Positions 42,716-52,061 of a stretch of DNA of 64,000 nt are shown here, in pieces (within the stretch, counting starts at the first letter, position 1; each line of letters begins with the position of its first letter). A program made the position numbers and the translations under genes. The stretch is from positions 1 to 64,000 of the forward strand of contig NZ_PYMC01000018.1 in NCBI RefSeq assembly GCF_003026475.1. The letters are read 5' to 3'. The DNA comes from Photobacterium lipolyticum. Lineage in GTDB: Bacteria > Pseudomonadota > Gammaproteobacteria > Enterobacterales > Vibrionaceae. The notes below the pieces were generated by a model. It made no database searches and was not told where the DNA came from. It saw only the letters and a list, made by a program, of their open reading frames with translations.

Positions 42716-42973
42716 TTAACAGTCCTTATGGACCTTCTCCACAATGGCAACAATAGACATGGCCTTATAGCGTTCTTTGTGCAAAGCAAAATATTCTTCG
42801 ACTAACACAAAGTCACCTCGGCCCGCACCTACGCTGTCTACCGCGACATAGGTTCGATCTTTAATTAATTCCTGATCGTCTCCAATTGCGGTCACCAAAA
42901 GTAAATTACAGCCTCTTAGCTCATCACTTTTTTGTGTCGCTTCCACATGTCCTGTTACCTTTGCGAGAATCAT
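42716..42973 (-). CDS. Microcompartment vertex protein, EutN/CcmL family
   Basis: An 85-aa BMC-P protein that forms pentamers closing the shell vertices. The fold signature ILAKVTGHVEATQKSDELRG near the N-terminus and VDSVGAGRGDFVLVEE are family-typical. It is the only BMC-P in the operon and corresponds to CmcD of GRM2 loci. It lies between the aldehyde and alcohol dehydrogenase genes. Confidence 0.93.
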   Translation of the reverse strand: MILAKVTGHVEATQKSDELRGCNLLLVTAIGDDQELIKDRTYVAVDSVGAGRGDFVLVEEYFALHKERYKAMSIVAIVEKVHKDC

Positions 42974-42999
42974 GGTTTATATCACCCAATATCAATGTG

Positions 43000-44658
43000 T
43001 TACTTAGTTAATCGACCAAGTACTTCTTTGATGATCTGTTCAACATTCTCTTCATTGATGTCGCTTTGAGGAGAAGTCGCCTCACCCGCACCAAAACGAT
43101 CGTCGCCTTGAGGCATTGTCAGTTCACTCGTACCAAAGCGATTGTCGCCAGCGGCATACAAAGCCGTATCACTTTCGACGCGAGGAGCCACATGACCACC
43201 AGAGAAACGGGTGTCTTCAAAGATGCTGGTATTGCCGTAATTAGCCGAGGAAATTTCAGGCTGTTGGTTTACCGCTGATACCTCAGGTTGTTTCAGATCA
43301 TGAATGCTGCGCACGCCATAACCCACCTTTCGAATATTGAGCAGATTTAGCGGCCCCACATTATCCGAGCTAGAACCGCCGCCGAGTGCACCGCAGCCCA
43401 GCGTTAAAGCAGGGATCAGGTTCGTTGTCGCCCCAATGCCACCTAAGGCTGCGGGGGTGTTGACCAACATGCGGAAAACGGGTTTTTCCAGCGCGAACTG
43501 TCTGATGACATCCTGATTTTTGGTATGGACAACCAGCGTATGACCACGCCCTTCATTGGTAAGAAGCGCCTCTACACGTTTGCAGGCACGCATCCAGTCG
43601 TCTTCAATGTACAAACCCAGTACCGGACACAGCTTTTCTCTGGCATAAGGGTTGTTGTGCGAGACACTGTCTTGTAATGAGATCAAAACACGGGTGTTTG
43701 ACGGCACAGAAAATCCGGCACGTCCACTCAAGTAAATCGCTGTTTTACCAACAACTTCAGGATTGATCATGCCGTTAGGGCGCAGAAGAATGCTGGCGAG
43801 CTTATTCGACTCGTCATCATTCATAAAGTAAACGCCCTGCGCCAGCAGTTCGCGGTGCACCTCATCGTAAATACACTTCTCTACGATGATCGACTGCTCT
43901 GACGCACAAATAACACCATTATCAAACGTCTTGCTGGTAATAATGTCACTGACCGCTTGTTTGATATCCGCACTTCTTTCGATAAATGCCGGACCATTAC
44001 CAGGGCCACCACTAATTGTCGGTGTACCGGAGCTGTATGCGGCTTTCACCATTGCCTCGCCGCCGGTAGCCAAAATCAGCGAGACGTCTTTGCTATGCAT
44101 CAGCTCTCTTGTCGCTTGCAGCGTTAACAACGAGACACCATCCACAATCCCTGCCGGGGCGCCCGCTTCTTCGGCCGCTTTTTTCACTATCTCAATGGCT
44201 TTCTGGCTGCATTTCTTCGCATTAGGATGCGGCGAGAAAATAATGGCGTTGCCTGCCTTCAACGCAATCAGCGTCTTGTAAAAGATGGTGGATGTCGGGT
44301 TGGTTGAAGGCACCAGTGCGGTGATAACCCCCAAAGGCACACCGACTTCCATGACTTTGTTGATCTGGTCATCTTTAATGATGCCGACGGTTTTAAGGTC
44401 TTTGATGTACTCGTAAACTTTTGTCGAAGCAAAAACGTTTTTCAGCACTTTGTCCTGCCAGTTACCAAAGCCTGTTTCTTCGTTGGCTAATTTGGCAAGC
44501 TCTTCGGCATGACGGGATGCTTCAGTAGCAATATGTTTAATAATGCTATCTATTTTTTCCTGCGAGAATGTTGCGTAAACGGCCTGAGCTTGTTTGGCAT
44601 TTTTAACAAGCTCACGGGCACATTGTACGGATTGCAAATCCTTGTCTAATGTGATCAT
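43000..44658 (-). CDS. cutF: CoA-acylating acetaldehyde dehydrogenase (CutF/EutE type)
   Basis: Oxidises acetaldehyde to acetyl-CoA with NAD and CoA, 552 aa. The catalytic Cys251 lies in DNGVICASEQ, and the Rossmann-type region GVPLGVITALVPSTNPTS is at about 106-124. From about residue 460 there is a flexible tail with repeated DxRF units (DTRF, DNRF, DDRF). It ends in the amphipathic helix NEENVEQIIKEVLGRLTK, a C-terminal encapsulation peptide as seen in glycyl-radical compartment aldehyde dehydrogenases. It lies about 90 bp downstream of the third shell gene. Confidence 0.93.
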   Translation of the reverse strand: MITLDKDLQSVQCARELVKNAKQAQAVYATFSQEKIDSIIKHIATEASRHAEELAKLANEETGFGNWQDKVLKNVFASTKVYEYIKDLKTVGIIKDDQINKVMEVGVPLGVITALVPSTNPTSTIFYKTLIALKAGNAIIFSPHPNAKKCSQKAIEIVKKAAEEAGAPAGIVDGVSLLTLQATRELMHSKDVSLILATGGEAMVKAAYSSGTPTISGGPGNGPAFIERSADIKQAVSDIITSKTFDNGVICASEQSIIVEKCIYDEVHRELLAQGVYFMNDDESNKLASILLRPNGMINPEVVGKTAIYLSGRAGFSVPSNTRVLISLQDSVSHNNPYAREKLCPVLGLYIEDDWMRACKRVEALLTNEGRGHTLVVHTKNQDVIRQFALEKPVFRMLVNTPAALGGIGATTNLIPALTLGCGALGGGSSSDNVGPLNLLNIRKVGYGVRSIHDLKQPEVSAVNQQPEISSANYGNTSIFEDTRFSGGHVAPRVESDTALYAAGDNRFGTSELTMPQGDDRFGAGEATSPQSDINEENVEQIIKEVLGRLTK

Positions 44659-44748
44659 TAGTCTTTCTCCGTTAAAGGAGTTGAGTGTTGGCGAGAATGA
44701 AGTTAGTAACTTCTTGTTTTAAAAACTAAAGCAATGAATTTATCGAAA

Positions 44749-45027
44749 CTATGCCTGATGCTGAGAAGCAATTTTCTCAATATCATTATGTGGGCGGGCA
44801 ATCACTCGAGATGACACCACAACACCAATTTTACTTGCAGCTTCAATACCGGATTCCACTGCGGCGTTCACTGCGCCTACATCCCCTTTAACCATCACAG
44901 TGACCAGCCCTGAACCGACATTTTCGTAGCCAATCAGCTCAATGTTCGCTGATTTGCACATAGCGTCTGCCGCCTCAATGCTAGGAACCAGACCTTGTGT
45001 TTCGATAAGACCAAGCGCATCTTTCAT
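44749..45027 (-). CDS. BMC-H shell protein (third of three)
   Basis: A 92-aa hexameric shell protein with a single BMC domain ([42 protein letters not shown]). It differs from its two neighbours at about 20 positions, including VKGD pore-flanking context and a divergent C-terminal third, so it is a specialised paralogue. By order it corresponds to CmcC. Confidence 0.92.
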   Translation of the reverse strand: MKDALGLIETQGLVPSIEAADAMCKSANIELIGYENVGSGLVTVMVKGDVGAVNAAVESGIEAASKIGVVVSSRVIARPHNDIEKIASQHQA

Positions 45028-45040
45028 AGGTATATCCTTT

Positions 45041-45325
45041 TTATTCAGTCACTACGTACTGGGAAACGATTTTTTCAATATCGTTATGCGGACGTGCAAT
45101 CACCTTAAAGGTCACCACTTCGCCTACTCGTTGTGCCGATTCAACACCAGAATCCACTGCCGCCTTAACCGCACCGACGTCGCCTTTCACCATCGCGGTC
45201 ACCAGACCTGAACCGACATTTTCATAGCCAATCAATTCAACATTGGCCGCTTTGCACATAGCATCTGCTGCTTCAATACAAGCAACTAAACCTTTTGTTT
45301 CGATCAGTCCTAATGCGTCACGCAT
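45041..45325 (-). CDS. BMC-H shell protein (second of three)
   Basis: A 94-aa shell protein identical to the next gene over residues 3-72, differing at residue 2 and in the last 20 residues. The nucleotide sequences differ at many synonymous positions, so the identity reflects selection on the protein rather than a very recent duplication. It forms the hexagonal shell facets. By order CmcB. Confidence 0.92.
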   Translation of the reverse strand: MRDALGLIETKGLVACIEAADAMCKAANVELIGYENVGSGLVTAMVKGDVGAVKAAVDSGVESAQRVGEVVTFKVIARPHNDIEKIVSQYVVTE

Positions 45326-45351
45326 TTTTTCTTTACCCCTAAGCCAGTTAT

Positions 45352-45630
45352 TTATGCTTTGTGTTTAATAACAATTTTGTTGATATCGTTGTGAGGACGA
45401 GCAATAACCAAGGAGGTCACCACTTCCCCGACACGCTGTGCGGACTCAACACCTGAATCCACCGCCGCTTTCACCGCGCCAACATCTCCCTTCACCATCG
45501 CCGTAACCAGACCGGAACCGACGTTTTCATAACCAATCAATTCAACATTGGCGGCTTTACACATGGCATCGGCAGCTTCAATACACGCGACCAGACCTTT
45601 TGTCTCGATTAAACCTAATGCATCACCCAT
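45352..45630 (-). CDS. BMC-H shell protein (first of three, operon head)
   Basis: A 92-aa BMC-H protein ([40 protein letters not shown]). It is the promoter-proximal gene of the whole choline operon, which fits the large quantity of facet protein needed. CGGAG lies just upstream of the ATG. By order CmcA. Confidence 0.92.
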   Translation of the reverse strand: MGDALGLIETKGLVACIEAADAMCKAANVELIGYENVGSGLVTAMVKGDVGAVKAAVDSGVESAQRVGEVVTSLVIARPHNDINKIVIKHKA

Positions 45631-46575
45631 TTTTGTTTTCTCCGTAAAGTAGGTTTTCTTATTTCATTTCCCGGCCGAATCACAATGACCGGAACGAGCC
45701 ATCAGCGACGGTTAATAAAAACGCACTCAGGCTGTGGTGATGACTATATCCCCCCGGAAAAACCAAAAACAGATAAATCCAAAATATACAAAAAAATAGA
45801 GTTTTATATTGTCACGCACCATTAATCACACAGCTATTTATCCAAAAAAACTGTATCGTACGTAATTTTCAACATTCACCGCCTTGTGTAAATCGAACTT
45901 ATAATGCTTAATTAATCGACAAGAAAGCATTGTTAATAAAATGAGTGGGGATTGAAAACGGCAGGTCAATGAACCAATGATGAGGATATTTTTTCTGTTA
46001 TCTGAATCAACTTTGTCCAATAAGCAGACAAGCTGATATTGATGGAAAAATGGGTATATTTACGAAGTAACGCTATTGATTGATGCTATCTCGATAAGAG
46101 CAGCAAAGAAGGAAAGAAAAATGCGGGCCGTATTATTAGCTGAAACTGTTTTCTAGCTGAGATTATTCGTGGATACGGTTAATGAATCTAACTTGATGCT
46201 GGCAATAAGCATCAAGGGTAGGAGATCCGCCGGTATAACGAGCCGTCCCAAAGACATTTTTCAGCCATTGCAGAATAGCCAAAATTTGTGAATATATCAC
46301 CGTTGTCCATTTTGATTAATGGAGAGTGATTATCAAGCGTCTGACACACTTCCAATAGAAGGGATTTTAAAGGCCTGAACGTCGGTATGGCGTAGTTCTG
46401 ATAGATAAGCCCAACAAACCAAGTATTTTTAATCAAGGCCTTTTTATTATCACTGATTGGTTACGTCTTTATACCGGTTGGTACAGGGGGGATAGAACAA
46501 GCGCAACAGCTCGCCCTGATTAATGGTTAAATGAAATATTTAAAATAGCCCCATTGAATGCTAATGAATTGACGT
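45631..46575 (-). other. Intergenic region upstream of the choline operon
   Basis: About 945 bp with no convincing gene. It must contain the promoter of the cut operon, read leftwards, and perhaps a long leader. A 74-codon minus frame at 46212-46436 has no recognisable features and is not called. I saw no clear CRP, FNR or sigma54 site by eye. Confidence 0.5.
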
Positions 46576-47097
46576 TTAATTAATACTGCTGCCACTCTTC
46601 AGGGCACAAATAAATAATGGTGAGCTAAGAGAACTTAACAATACGGTTTTCTCATTCATTTTCTTAGCCTTCAGCAATAAATCATCATGGCTGTCGGACA
46701 TTTCGCGCATAAAATAAGCAAAAATAACATCCGGTGACTCATCAATGGATGATTTCTTGGCTACCCAGTTATTGATTTGGTAATAGCGATCCGTGGGGGA
46801 TACACGCTGGCTGGTATAATTAAATTTCACGTATCTCTGCAAATAAAGCCACCCTGCTTTTGAGTCTGAATACCCTTCGACCACAATCGAGCCTTTTCCC
46901 TTTTCGCCAAAACGGAAGTGAATATTGACATTGACCGATTCGGTCACTGTATCTTCAAAGTGCATAATAGCTTTAGTCGAACAGCTCATTTCGCCACTGC
47001 GCGAAGGCAACTTCTGCAACGCCAGAGGAAATAAAGAAAAAATGAGTGCAATAAGGGCGATGAAAAAGAAGAGTTTTCCACTTTTTTTTATCTGCAT
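46576..47097 (-). CDS. FidL-like membrane-anchored periplasmic protein
   Basis: A protein of about 173 aa with one N-terminal membrane segment (LFFFIALIALIFSLFPLAL) and a periplasmic beta-rich domain containing two Cys (MSCSTKAIMHF and FICALKSG). It is placed directly after a ToxR-like regulator, whose stop codon touches its start. This matches pairs in which a small membrane protein protects or modulates a ToxR/CadC-type regulator, such as ToxR-ToxS or FidL-like partners. The FidL assignment is a pattern impression. The start may be the GTG at 47100. Confidence 0.55.
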   Translation of the reverse strand: MQIKKSGKLFFFIALIALIFSLFPLALQKLPSRSGEMSCSTKAIMHFEDTVTESVNVNIHFRFGEKGKGSIVVEGYSDSKAGWLYLQRYVKFNYTSQRVSPTDRYYQINNWVAKKSSIDESPDVIFAYFMREMSDSHDDLLLKAKKMNEKTVLLSSLSSPLFICALKSGSSIN

Positions 47098-47100
47098 CAC

Positions 47101-47910
47101 TTACTTCCACGAATAGTAAAAATAGTTGTCACAATAACTAAACGGGTTGTCTTCGTTTTCCGCGCAATGCGCCAAAAAAGTTCGCCCCAGTCCATTTGTT
47201 TGTAGTTTGTCGCCATAATAGAATAAAAATCTTTCTTCTTTGCCACAATCGAGCGCGAGCTTTCCTTTCACTGCGTCAAAACTTTTTCCATAACTATCCT
47301 TTACTGCTGCGTTGATCATCGCTTCTGTGGATAACAGTTCACACTGGCTATGTTCCACTGGAGTAAGCGTCATCATCTGCAGTGGACGTTCAGAAAATAT
47401 CGACACCCAAAATACTGCGAATGCCAACATAAAAATAACCACACTTGCATAACCCCAATATTTGTCACCACTATCGTCGGCAACCAGGCTTATATCGGTA
47501 TATTCCGGCACCGACTGTTCATTTTCATGGCTTGATTTACTGACGGCTTGTTGCTGAAAGATAGGGTGGAGCATATTGTCATCAACCACCTCAATTTTTA
47601 GTTCAGGGTTGATCTCCAGCCGAGCTTTAGGAATGGTGACTATAATATTCTCAATCCCATAACTACGAAATGCCTTACGCAATAAACAAATGTACTGGTT
47701 AAGGTTACTATTTGATGACACTAATCCATTATCGTCCCATACTTTTTTCATCACATCATCCCGCGACATTATCCCCGGATTCTGAATCAGGACATAGAGC
47801 AGAGCGTTAGCAGTGATCGAAAGTTTGGTATCGGATTTGCCAGTATCATCTAATTTCAACGAGCCATCGGTGGCATCGTAATTAAGAAAGGCATTGATTT
47901 TATACTTCAT
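47101..47910 (-). CDS. ToxR-like transmembrane transcriptional regulator
   Basis: A 269-aa inner-membrane regulator. The N-terminal winged helix (1-105, with LSITANALLYVLIQNPGIMSRDDVMKKVW and NSNLNQYICLLRKAF) binds DNA. A linker, one membrane helix at about 152-173, and a periplasmic domain with four Cys residues follow. Such regulators sense envelope or periplasmic signals. It overlaps the upstream tetR by 4 bp (ATGA) and precedes the FidL-like gene, so all three form one unit. The target could be the choline operon that starts about 1.5 kb downstream, but this is inference from proximity. Confidence 0.85.
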   Translation of the reverse strand: MKYKINAFLNYDATDGSLKLDDTGKSDTKLSITANALLYVLIQNPGIMSRDDVMKKVWDDNGLVSSNSNLNQYICLLRKAFRSYGIENIIVTIPKARLEINPELKIEVVDDNMLHPIFQQQAVSKSSHENEQSVPEYTDISLVADDSGDKYWGYASVVIFMLAFAVFWVSIFSERPLQMMTLTPVEHSQCELLSTEAMINAAVKDSYGKSFDAVKGKLALDCGKEERFLFYYGDKLQTNGLGRTFLAHCAENEDNPFSYCDNYFYYSWK

Positions 47911-48515
47911 TCTTGTCCCATAACATTACCCACTGAGGGAATGCTTTTGTCTCGTCCTCCCTGGGTCATCTCTGCCAGTCTGTTTACCAGATCCTTCCGC
48001 TCTGTTTGAGAAAGCGTTGGTCCCTCAGTCAGTTCCGAGAGCCACAAGCCGTCTGCGGCATAACGCACTAAATTACCAACGTAGCTGCGATCTAATTCGT
48101 CAGCTTGCGCCAAATGACCCAACATCCAGTCACGCCAGCATTTACGCAACACCATCTCATTCGGCATCGCTAATGAGAGCAGAGCCAATTGGCGGCTTTC
48201 ATCTGTCTCTCCAATATCGGCAAGATACATCAGATAAGCCCTGCTAAAACGCCCTTCTGGATTAGGATCCGCTTCCATCAGCGCCATTATTCTTTCCTCC
48301 ATATGCGCCAATAAGCGAGAAAATAAAGCGTGGATCAACTCTTGTTTCCCATGAAAATGGTGCAACAATCCCCCTTTACTGACACCAGCCTGGCGCGCCA
48401 CTGCATTGAGCGACAGAGAAGCAATGCCATCCCTTGCCGCAATTAAACTCGCAGCTTCCAGAAGTTGTTCCTGTACCCGTTCTGGGTCTTTTTTTCGGTG
48501 GTAATTGTTATTCAT
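47907..48515 (-). CDS. TetR family transcriptional repressor
   Basis: A 202-aa repressor with the TetR helix-turn-helix at about 20-60 (AASLIAARDGIASLSLNAVARQAGVSKGGLLHHFHGKQELIHALF) and an all-helical ligand domain. A 24-bp palindrome (48522-48545) lies 6 nt before its ATG, implying that it represses its own operon. The ligand is unknown. The first gene of the tetR-toxR-like-fidL-like unit. Confidence 0.93.
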   Translation of the reverse strand: MNNNYHRKKDPERVQEQLLEAASLIAARDGIASLSLNAVARQAGVSKGGLLHHFHGKQELIHALFSRLLAHMEERIMALMEADPNPEGRFSRAYLMYLADIGETDESRQLALLSLAMPNEMVLRKCWRDWMLGHLAQADELDRSYVGNLVRYAADGLWLSELTEGPTLSQTERKDLVNRLAEMTQGGRDKSIPSVGNVMGQE

Positions 48516-48521
48516 GGCGAG

Positions 48522-48545
48522 ATCATACCGTCCAGTCGGTATGAT
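48522..48545. promoter_or_regulatory. TetR operator palindrome
   Basis: ATCATACCG and CGGTATGAT are perfect 9-bp arms with a 6-bp centre (TCCAGT). ATACCG...CGGTAT is the usual form of TetR-family operators. It overlaps the region where the tetR promoter and ribosome binding site should be. The remaining 48546-48811 holds nothing I can identify. Confidence 0.85.
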
Positions 48546-48811
48546 TAATTTTGATCTAAATCAATTCAGGTATGGCTGTAACAAGACCAAATGGCGGATA
48601 TGTTCGCTGGGTCACACATGATTTTTTCGACGACGGCTAATTAGCAGGATAATTCACTACATAATACAATTTTAAAGACTCAAAGCTACTAAATTTAAAG
48701 CATTTACGCGACACTTTTAAGCATATTATATGCAACACCCATTCCCCTTAAGCATACTACTCAATAGCCAACCCCATGGCATCTTTACTGGCCAAACGAA
48801 GTCAAGCACAA

Positions 48812-49834
48812 CTAAGGCCGATATTTCTTTGAATACTTCTCTGCCAACGCTTGAGCTTCAGTGAGTCCCTTTTTATCTAGATTAGCTGCCGCCAACTCAC
48901 GATCTTTAAATGCATCTTGATATCCACTTGCCGCTGATACAGAAAACCATGCATAAGCTTGCTGGTAATCCTGCGAAATACCATCTCCGTTACCATACAT
49001 GACGCCAAGGTTGTACTGGGCGTTTGCTTTGCCTCTCTCAGCAGCCTTGCGGAACCAATAAGCAGCCTGCTGGTAATCCTGTGGGATACCTTGGCCGTTG
49101 TTGTACATGATGCCAAGATTGTACTGGGCATTTGCGTTCCCCTGCTGTGCGGCTTTTTGGAACCAATAGACAGCCTGCTGGTAATCTTGTGGGACTCCTT
49201 TATCTAAGACATACATAGATCCTAGGAAGTTCTGAGCTAGTGCATCCCCCTGCTCTGCTGCTTTGCGATACCAATGAGCCGCCTGCTGGTAGTCCTGCGC
49301 GACGCCATCTCCGTGTTTATACATAGAGCCAAGGGAGAGCTGGACAAATGCATCCCCCTGCTCCGCAGCTTTGCGGAACCAATAAACCGCCTTTTCAAGA
49401 TCCTGGGGAATACCGTCACCATGTCGATACATGGATCCAAGAGTGAGCTGAGCATTCATATATCCCTGCTCAGCAGATTGACGGAACCAAGAAACAGCCT
49501 GCAGGTGATCTTGCTTGACACCATGCCCATGTCGATACATCGAGCCAAGGCTGAACTGCGCATGCATATACCCTTGATCTGCAGCCTTTCGGAACCAGTA
49601 AACGGCCTTGTTGTGATCTTGGGAGACACCTTGGCCATATTTATACATAATGCCAAAGCGATGCTGAGCCTTTGCACTACCCTGCTCTGCCGCTTTACGA
49701 AAATGCGCCAGTGCATCGGTGTAATTACCTTGTTGACCGTTTTGTTCACTAATATCTACGTCATTATCAGCCCAAGCCAACCCGCTGCAGGCAAACCAAC
49801 AAGTGAGAAGGCAAGCCAAAATAACCTTTCGCAT
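48812..49834 (-). CDS. Secreted Sel1-repeat protein
   Basis: A 340-aa periplasmic or exported protein: signal peptide MRKVILACLLTCWFACSGLAWA cleaved after about residue 22, then about eight 36-residue Sel1-like repeats (AQ..LG.MY..G.GV.QD...A..W..KAAEQG). Sel1 solenoids are protein-interaction scaffolds, often in envelope stress or pilus control. The repeats are also visible at DNA level as a 108-bp period, and very regular repeats suggest recent expansion. No partner gene is evident. Confidence 0.9.
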   Translation of the reverse strand: MRKVILACLLTCWFACSGLAWADNDVDISEQNGQQGNYTDALAHFRKAAEQGSAKAQHRFGIMYKYGQGVSQDHNKAVYWFRKAADQGYMHAQFSLGSMYRHGHGVKQDHLQAVSWFRQSAEQGYMNAQLTLGSMYRHGDGIPQDLEKAVYWFRKAAEQGDAFVQLSLGSMYKHGDGVAQDYQQAAHWYRKAAEQGDALAQNFLGSMYVLDKGVPQDYQQAVYWFQKAAQQGNANAQYNLGIMYNNGQGIPQDYQQAAYWFRKAAERGKANAQYNLGVMYGNGDGISQDYQQAYAWFSVSAASGYQDAFKDRELAAANLDKKGLTEAQALAEKYSKKYRP

Positions 49835-50039
49835 CTCTTAATCAACCTGATGAATATTAACGTATGTAATTAGTATTAGCTTATACCCTTCGAATAGAAA
49901 ATTATTTATGACCCACTAAGCGGAGGGATCCTGCCATAGACGCAATAACTCAGGCATTGCTGATGCGTGCAAAACACCCAAACATGCCATTTTAATACTA
50001 AACGTTACAGTTGAATTTCTGATATTCAGCTCAGATTCA

Positions 50040-50140
50040 ATATTCACACGTTATGCTTCTAACCATCAGCTTGATGCTGAACCACTGCTAATTATTTTGT
50101 GTATTTTTCTTTTGCTGAGCATTTTGCTCAGCTTTTTTTT
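50040..50140 (+). ncRNA. Possible small RNA ending in an orphan terminator
   Basis: A perfect intrinsic terminator (GCTGAGCA, TTT, TGCTCAGC at 50114-50132, then eight T) stands on the plus strand with no upstream plus-strand gene: the neighbour at 48812-49834 runs the other way. In front of it are a TATGCT -10-like box at about 50052 and a small hairpin TCAGC/GCTGA near 50066-50082. This could be a small RNA of roughly 80 nt. The promoter is weak by eye and the boundaries are approximate. Confidence 0.4.
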
Positions 50141-50294
50141 ACCTTGAAATAATTAACTGTTTGTTAATCCTCTCTATCAGCGCAAGCACCAATGTGATTG
50201 AACGCGATTGACAAAAAACATTCTGGCCTAAAGGGTGCTAAGATCGACTCTAGTGCTAAGCGAGGCGTACTAGCTGGATCATGGAGCGGCAAAG

Positions 50295-51431
50295 ATGACT
50301 TTCGGACTAAAGGCGGCGGGCTGTGATAAGTGGTTGGTATGGAGCGGATGGGTGATATTGGCTGCCGCGCTTCTGGTAATCCCCCCTTTGGCGGGTGCCT
50401 TCCTTACCGGAAAACCTCTGGCACAATACCTGAACTTTATGCCCTCGACCCTCTATGTACAGCATCCCCCCTTTTCTTGGCCGATATTTATACTACTGAC
50501 TTTATTGATCTTTACCTGTGTCATGCCTTTTCTGTATCGCCTGTTCCGGGTACAGGGCCCCCCAGTCAAGTCCGTTGCCAAACATGCACCGTTTCCTTGG
50601 TGGGGGTGGTTGGGGATAGCGATGCTCCTCTTCAGTTGGGCACTGGCCTGGGCTAGCGTTGACGAACCAAACGAGTGGCAGCGATATACTTTCACGCCCC
50701 TCTGGCTCGGATACATCCTGCTGATGAACGGTCTGAGCGTAAAGCGTAAAGGCCGCTGCTTAATGCTGTCTCAGCCGGGAAAGTTCCTGCTGCTATTTGC
50801 CGTCAGTGCGCTGTTTTGGTGGTTCTTCGAATATCTCAACCAATTTGTACATAACTGGTATTACGTGGGATTGGGGGATATTTCTCCGTTGAGCCGCATA
50901 CTCTCCGCCAGCCTGGCTTTTTCAACCGTACTTCCCGCCGTACTGAGTACAACGTATTGGCTGGCGACTTTCAGCCGCATGCAGCATGCTTATACCAATC
51001 ATTGGACATTTAAAATTTCCTATCCTCGTGTACTCGCGGTAATAGGGTTGATAGCGTCGACCTTATCTCTGTTCGCCTTGGGGGGATGGCCTGATTATTT
51101 CTACCCGCTCATTTGGCTATCTCCACTGATTGTACTGCTGTCATTACAAGTATTGGCTGGATATCGAACGGTATTTTCATCAGTGCAATATGGGGATTGG
51201 CGTCCTGTCTGTCTGCCGATACTGGCCGGTCTACAGTGTGGTTTTTGTTGGGAGTTGTGGAACTATGGAAGTACCGCACACTGGCAGTACAGTATTCCCT
51301 ATGTAAACCGTTTCTATCTGTTTGAGATGCCCTTACTGGGATATGCAGGCTATTTCTCATTTGGGCTGGAGTGTATCCTGATAGCTTCGCTACTGGGGGT
51401 GGAATCACACGCCGATCTCCCCCAAAATTGA
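50295..51431 (+). CDS. Multi-spanning membrane protein of unknown function
   Basis: A 378-aa integral membrane protein with about nine or ten hydrophobic helices, rich in Trp and Tyr (WWGWLG, FWWFFEYLNQ). I do not recognise the family and there are no catalytic motifs. GGAG lies 8 nt before the ATG at 50295. Its coding sequence is more G/C-rich than the regions on either side. It stands alone between a Sel1-repeat gene and a long gap, so context gives no function. Confidence 0.65.
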   Translation: MTFGLKAAGCDKWLVWSGWVILAAALLVIPPLAGAFLTGKPLAQYLNFMPSTLYVQHPPFSWPIFILLTLLIFTCVMPFLYRLFRVQGPPVKSVAKHAPFPWWGWLGIAMLLFSWALAWASVDEPNEWQRYTFTPLWLGYILLMNGLSVKRKGRCLMLSQPGKFLLLFAVSALFWWFFEYLNQFVHNWYYVGLGDISPLSRILSASLAFSTVLPAVLSTTYWLATFSRMQHAYTNHWTFKISYPRVLAVIGLIASTLSLFALGGWPDYFYPLIWLSPLIVLLSLQVLAGYRTVFSSVQYGDWRPVCLPILAGLQCGFCWELWNYGSTAHWQYSIPYVNRFYLFEMPLLGYAGYFSFGLECILIASLLGVESHADLPQN

Positions 51432-51434
51432 TTA

Positions 51435-52061
51435 AATCATTCTTCGGTGCCCAGCCGTCTGCGCATCCCCTTGCAGCAAACATCCCCTCCCGGCATATTA
51501 CTGGTATTTCTTCCATTTGATTGGCTTTGGTTAATACGATATGCAAAAACAATGACCAGCCTTTTTTATCTTTCAACCCGCTAGTTATTTGGTTTTAAGC
51601 AGGCATTAGCTAGCAACCAAAACCTAAAGGTCAGCAAGTAAAGATACTCTTGATCGCTTTAATCCCTACTAAAGGCCTCCTAGATGCGAATCATCTCCGC
51701 CACAGGCAATTCATCGCTTAAAACACGGAACATACAGTACGAAACACTGCAAAGTGAGATTCAACCAGTCGATTTATTGATAGGCCGTTTTTCGATAAAG
51801 GCAGCAATAACCCCGGATTCCCCGCTTCTTTCCCTCTAATTTTGTACGACTCTTAAGCTACCTTATTTCCACCCTGTTATTTCGTCACGCGAAATTTGTA
51901 CCTTTTTTTACCCATAAGTCTTTTTGGGCATATTCCTTTAACGAAATCAATCCCACTTTTTATACCCCATAGATTCCTTCAATGCCGTTATCAGTAAAAT
52001 AGAATATGACTTTTAAGAATGCCTTTTGCATTCATTTTACTGTGAGCAGGACGCTAATATT
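51435..52061. other. Gene-poor gap
   Basis: About 620 bp with no reading frame I would call. An inverted repeat GTAAAAT...ATTTTAC (51994-52000 and 52034-52040) encloses GAATGC/GCATTC (52017-52022 and 52028-52033) right before the CI-like regulator, a possible autoregulatory operator. Confidence 0.4.

Noticed and set aside
45780-45835. CRP-like site in the choline operon upstream region
   Set aside because: Only one TGTGA half-site is present and the partner half does not fit the N6 spacing.
46212-46436. 74-codon minus-strand frame upstream of the choline operon
   Set aside because: No ribosome binding site, no family-like pattern, and it lies in a region expected to be regulatory.
48860-49700. 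Regular 108-bp repeats that could suggest a CRISPR or tandem-repeat array
   Set aside because: They are in frame and encode 36-residue Sel1 repeats with a signal peptide, so they are explained by the protein.
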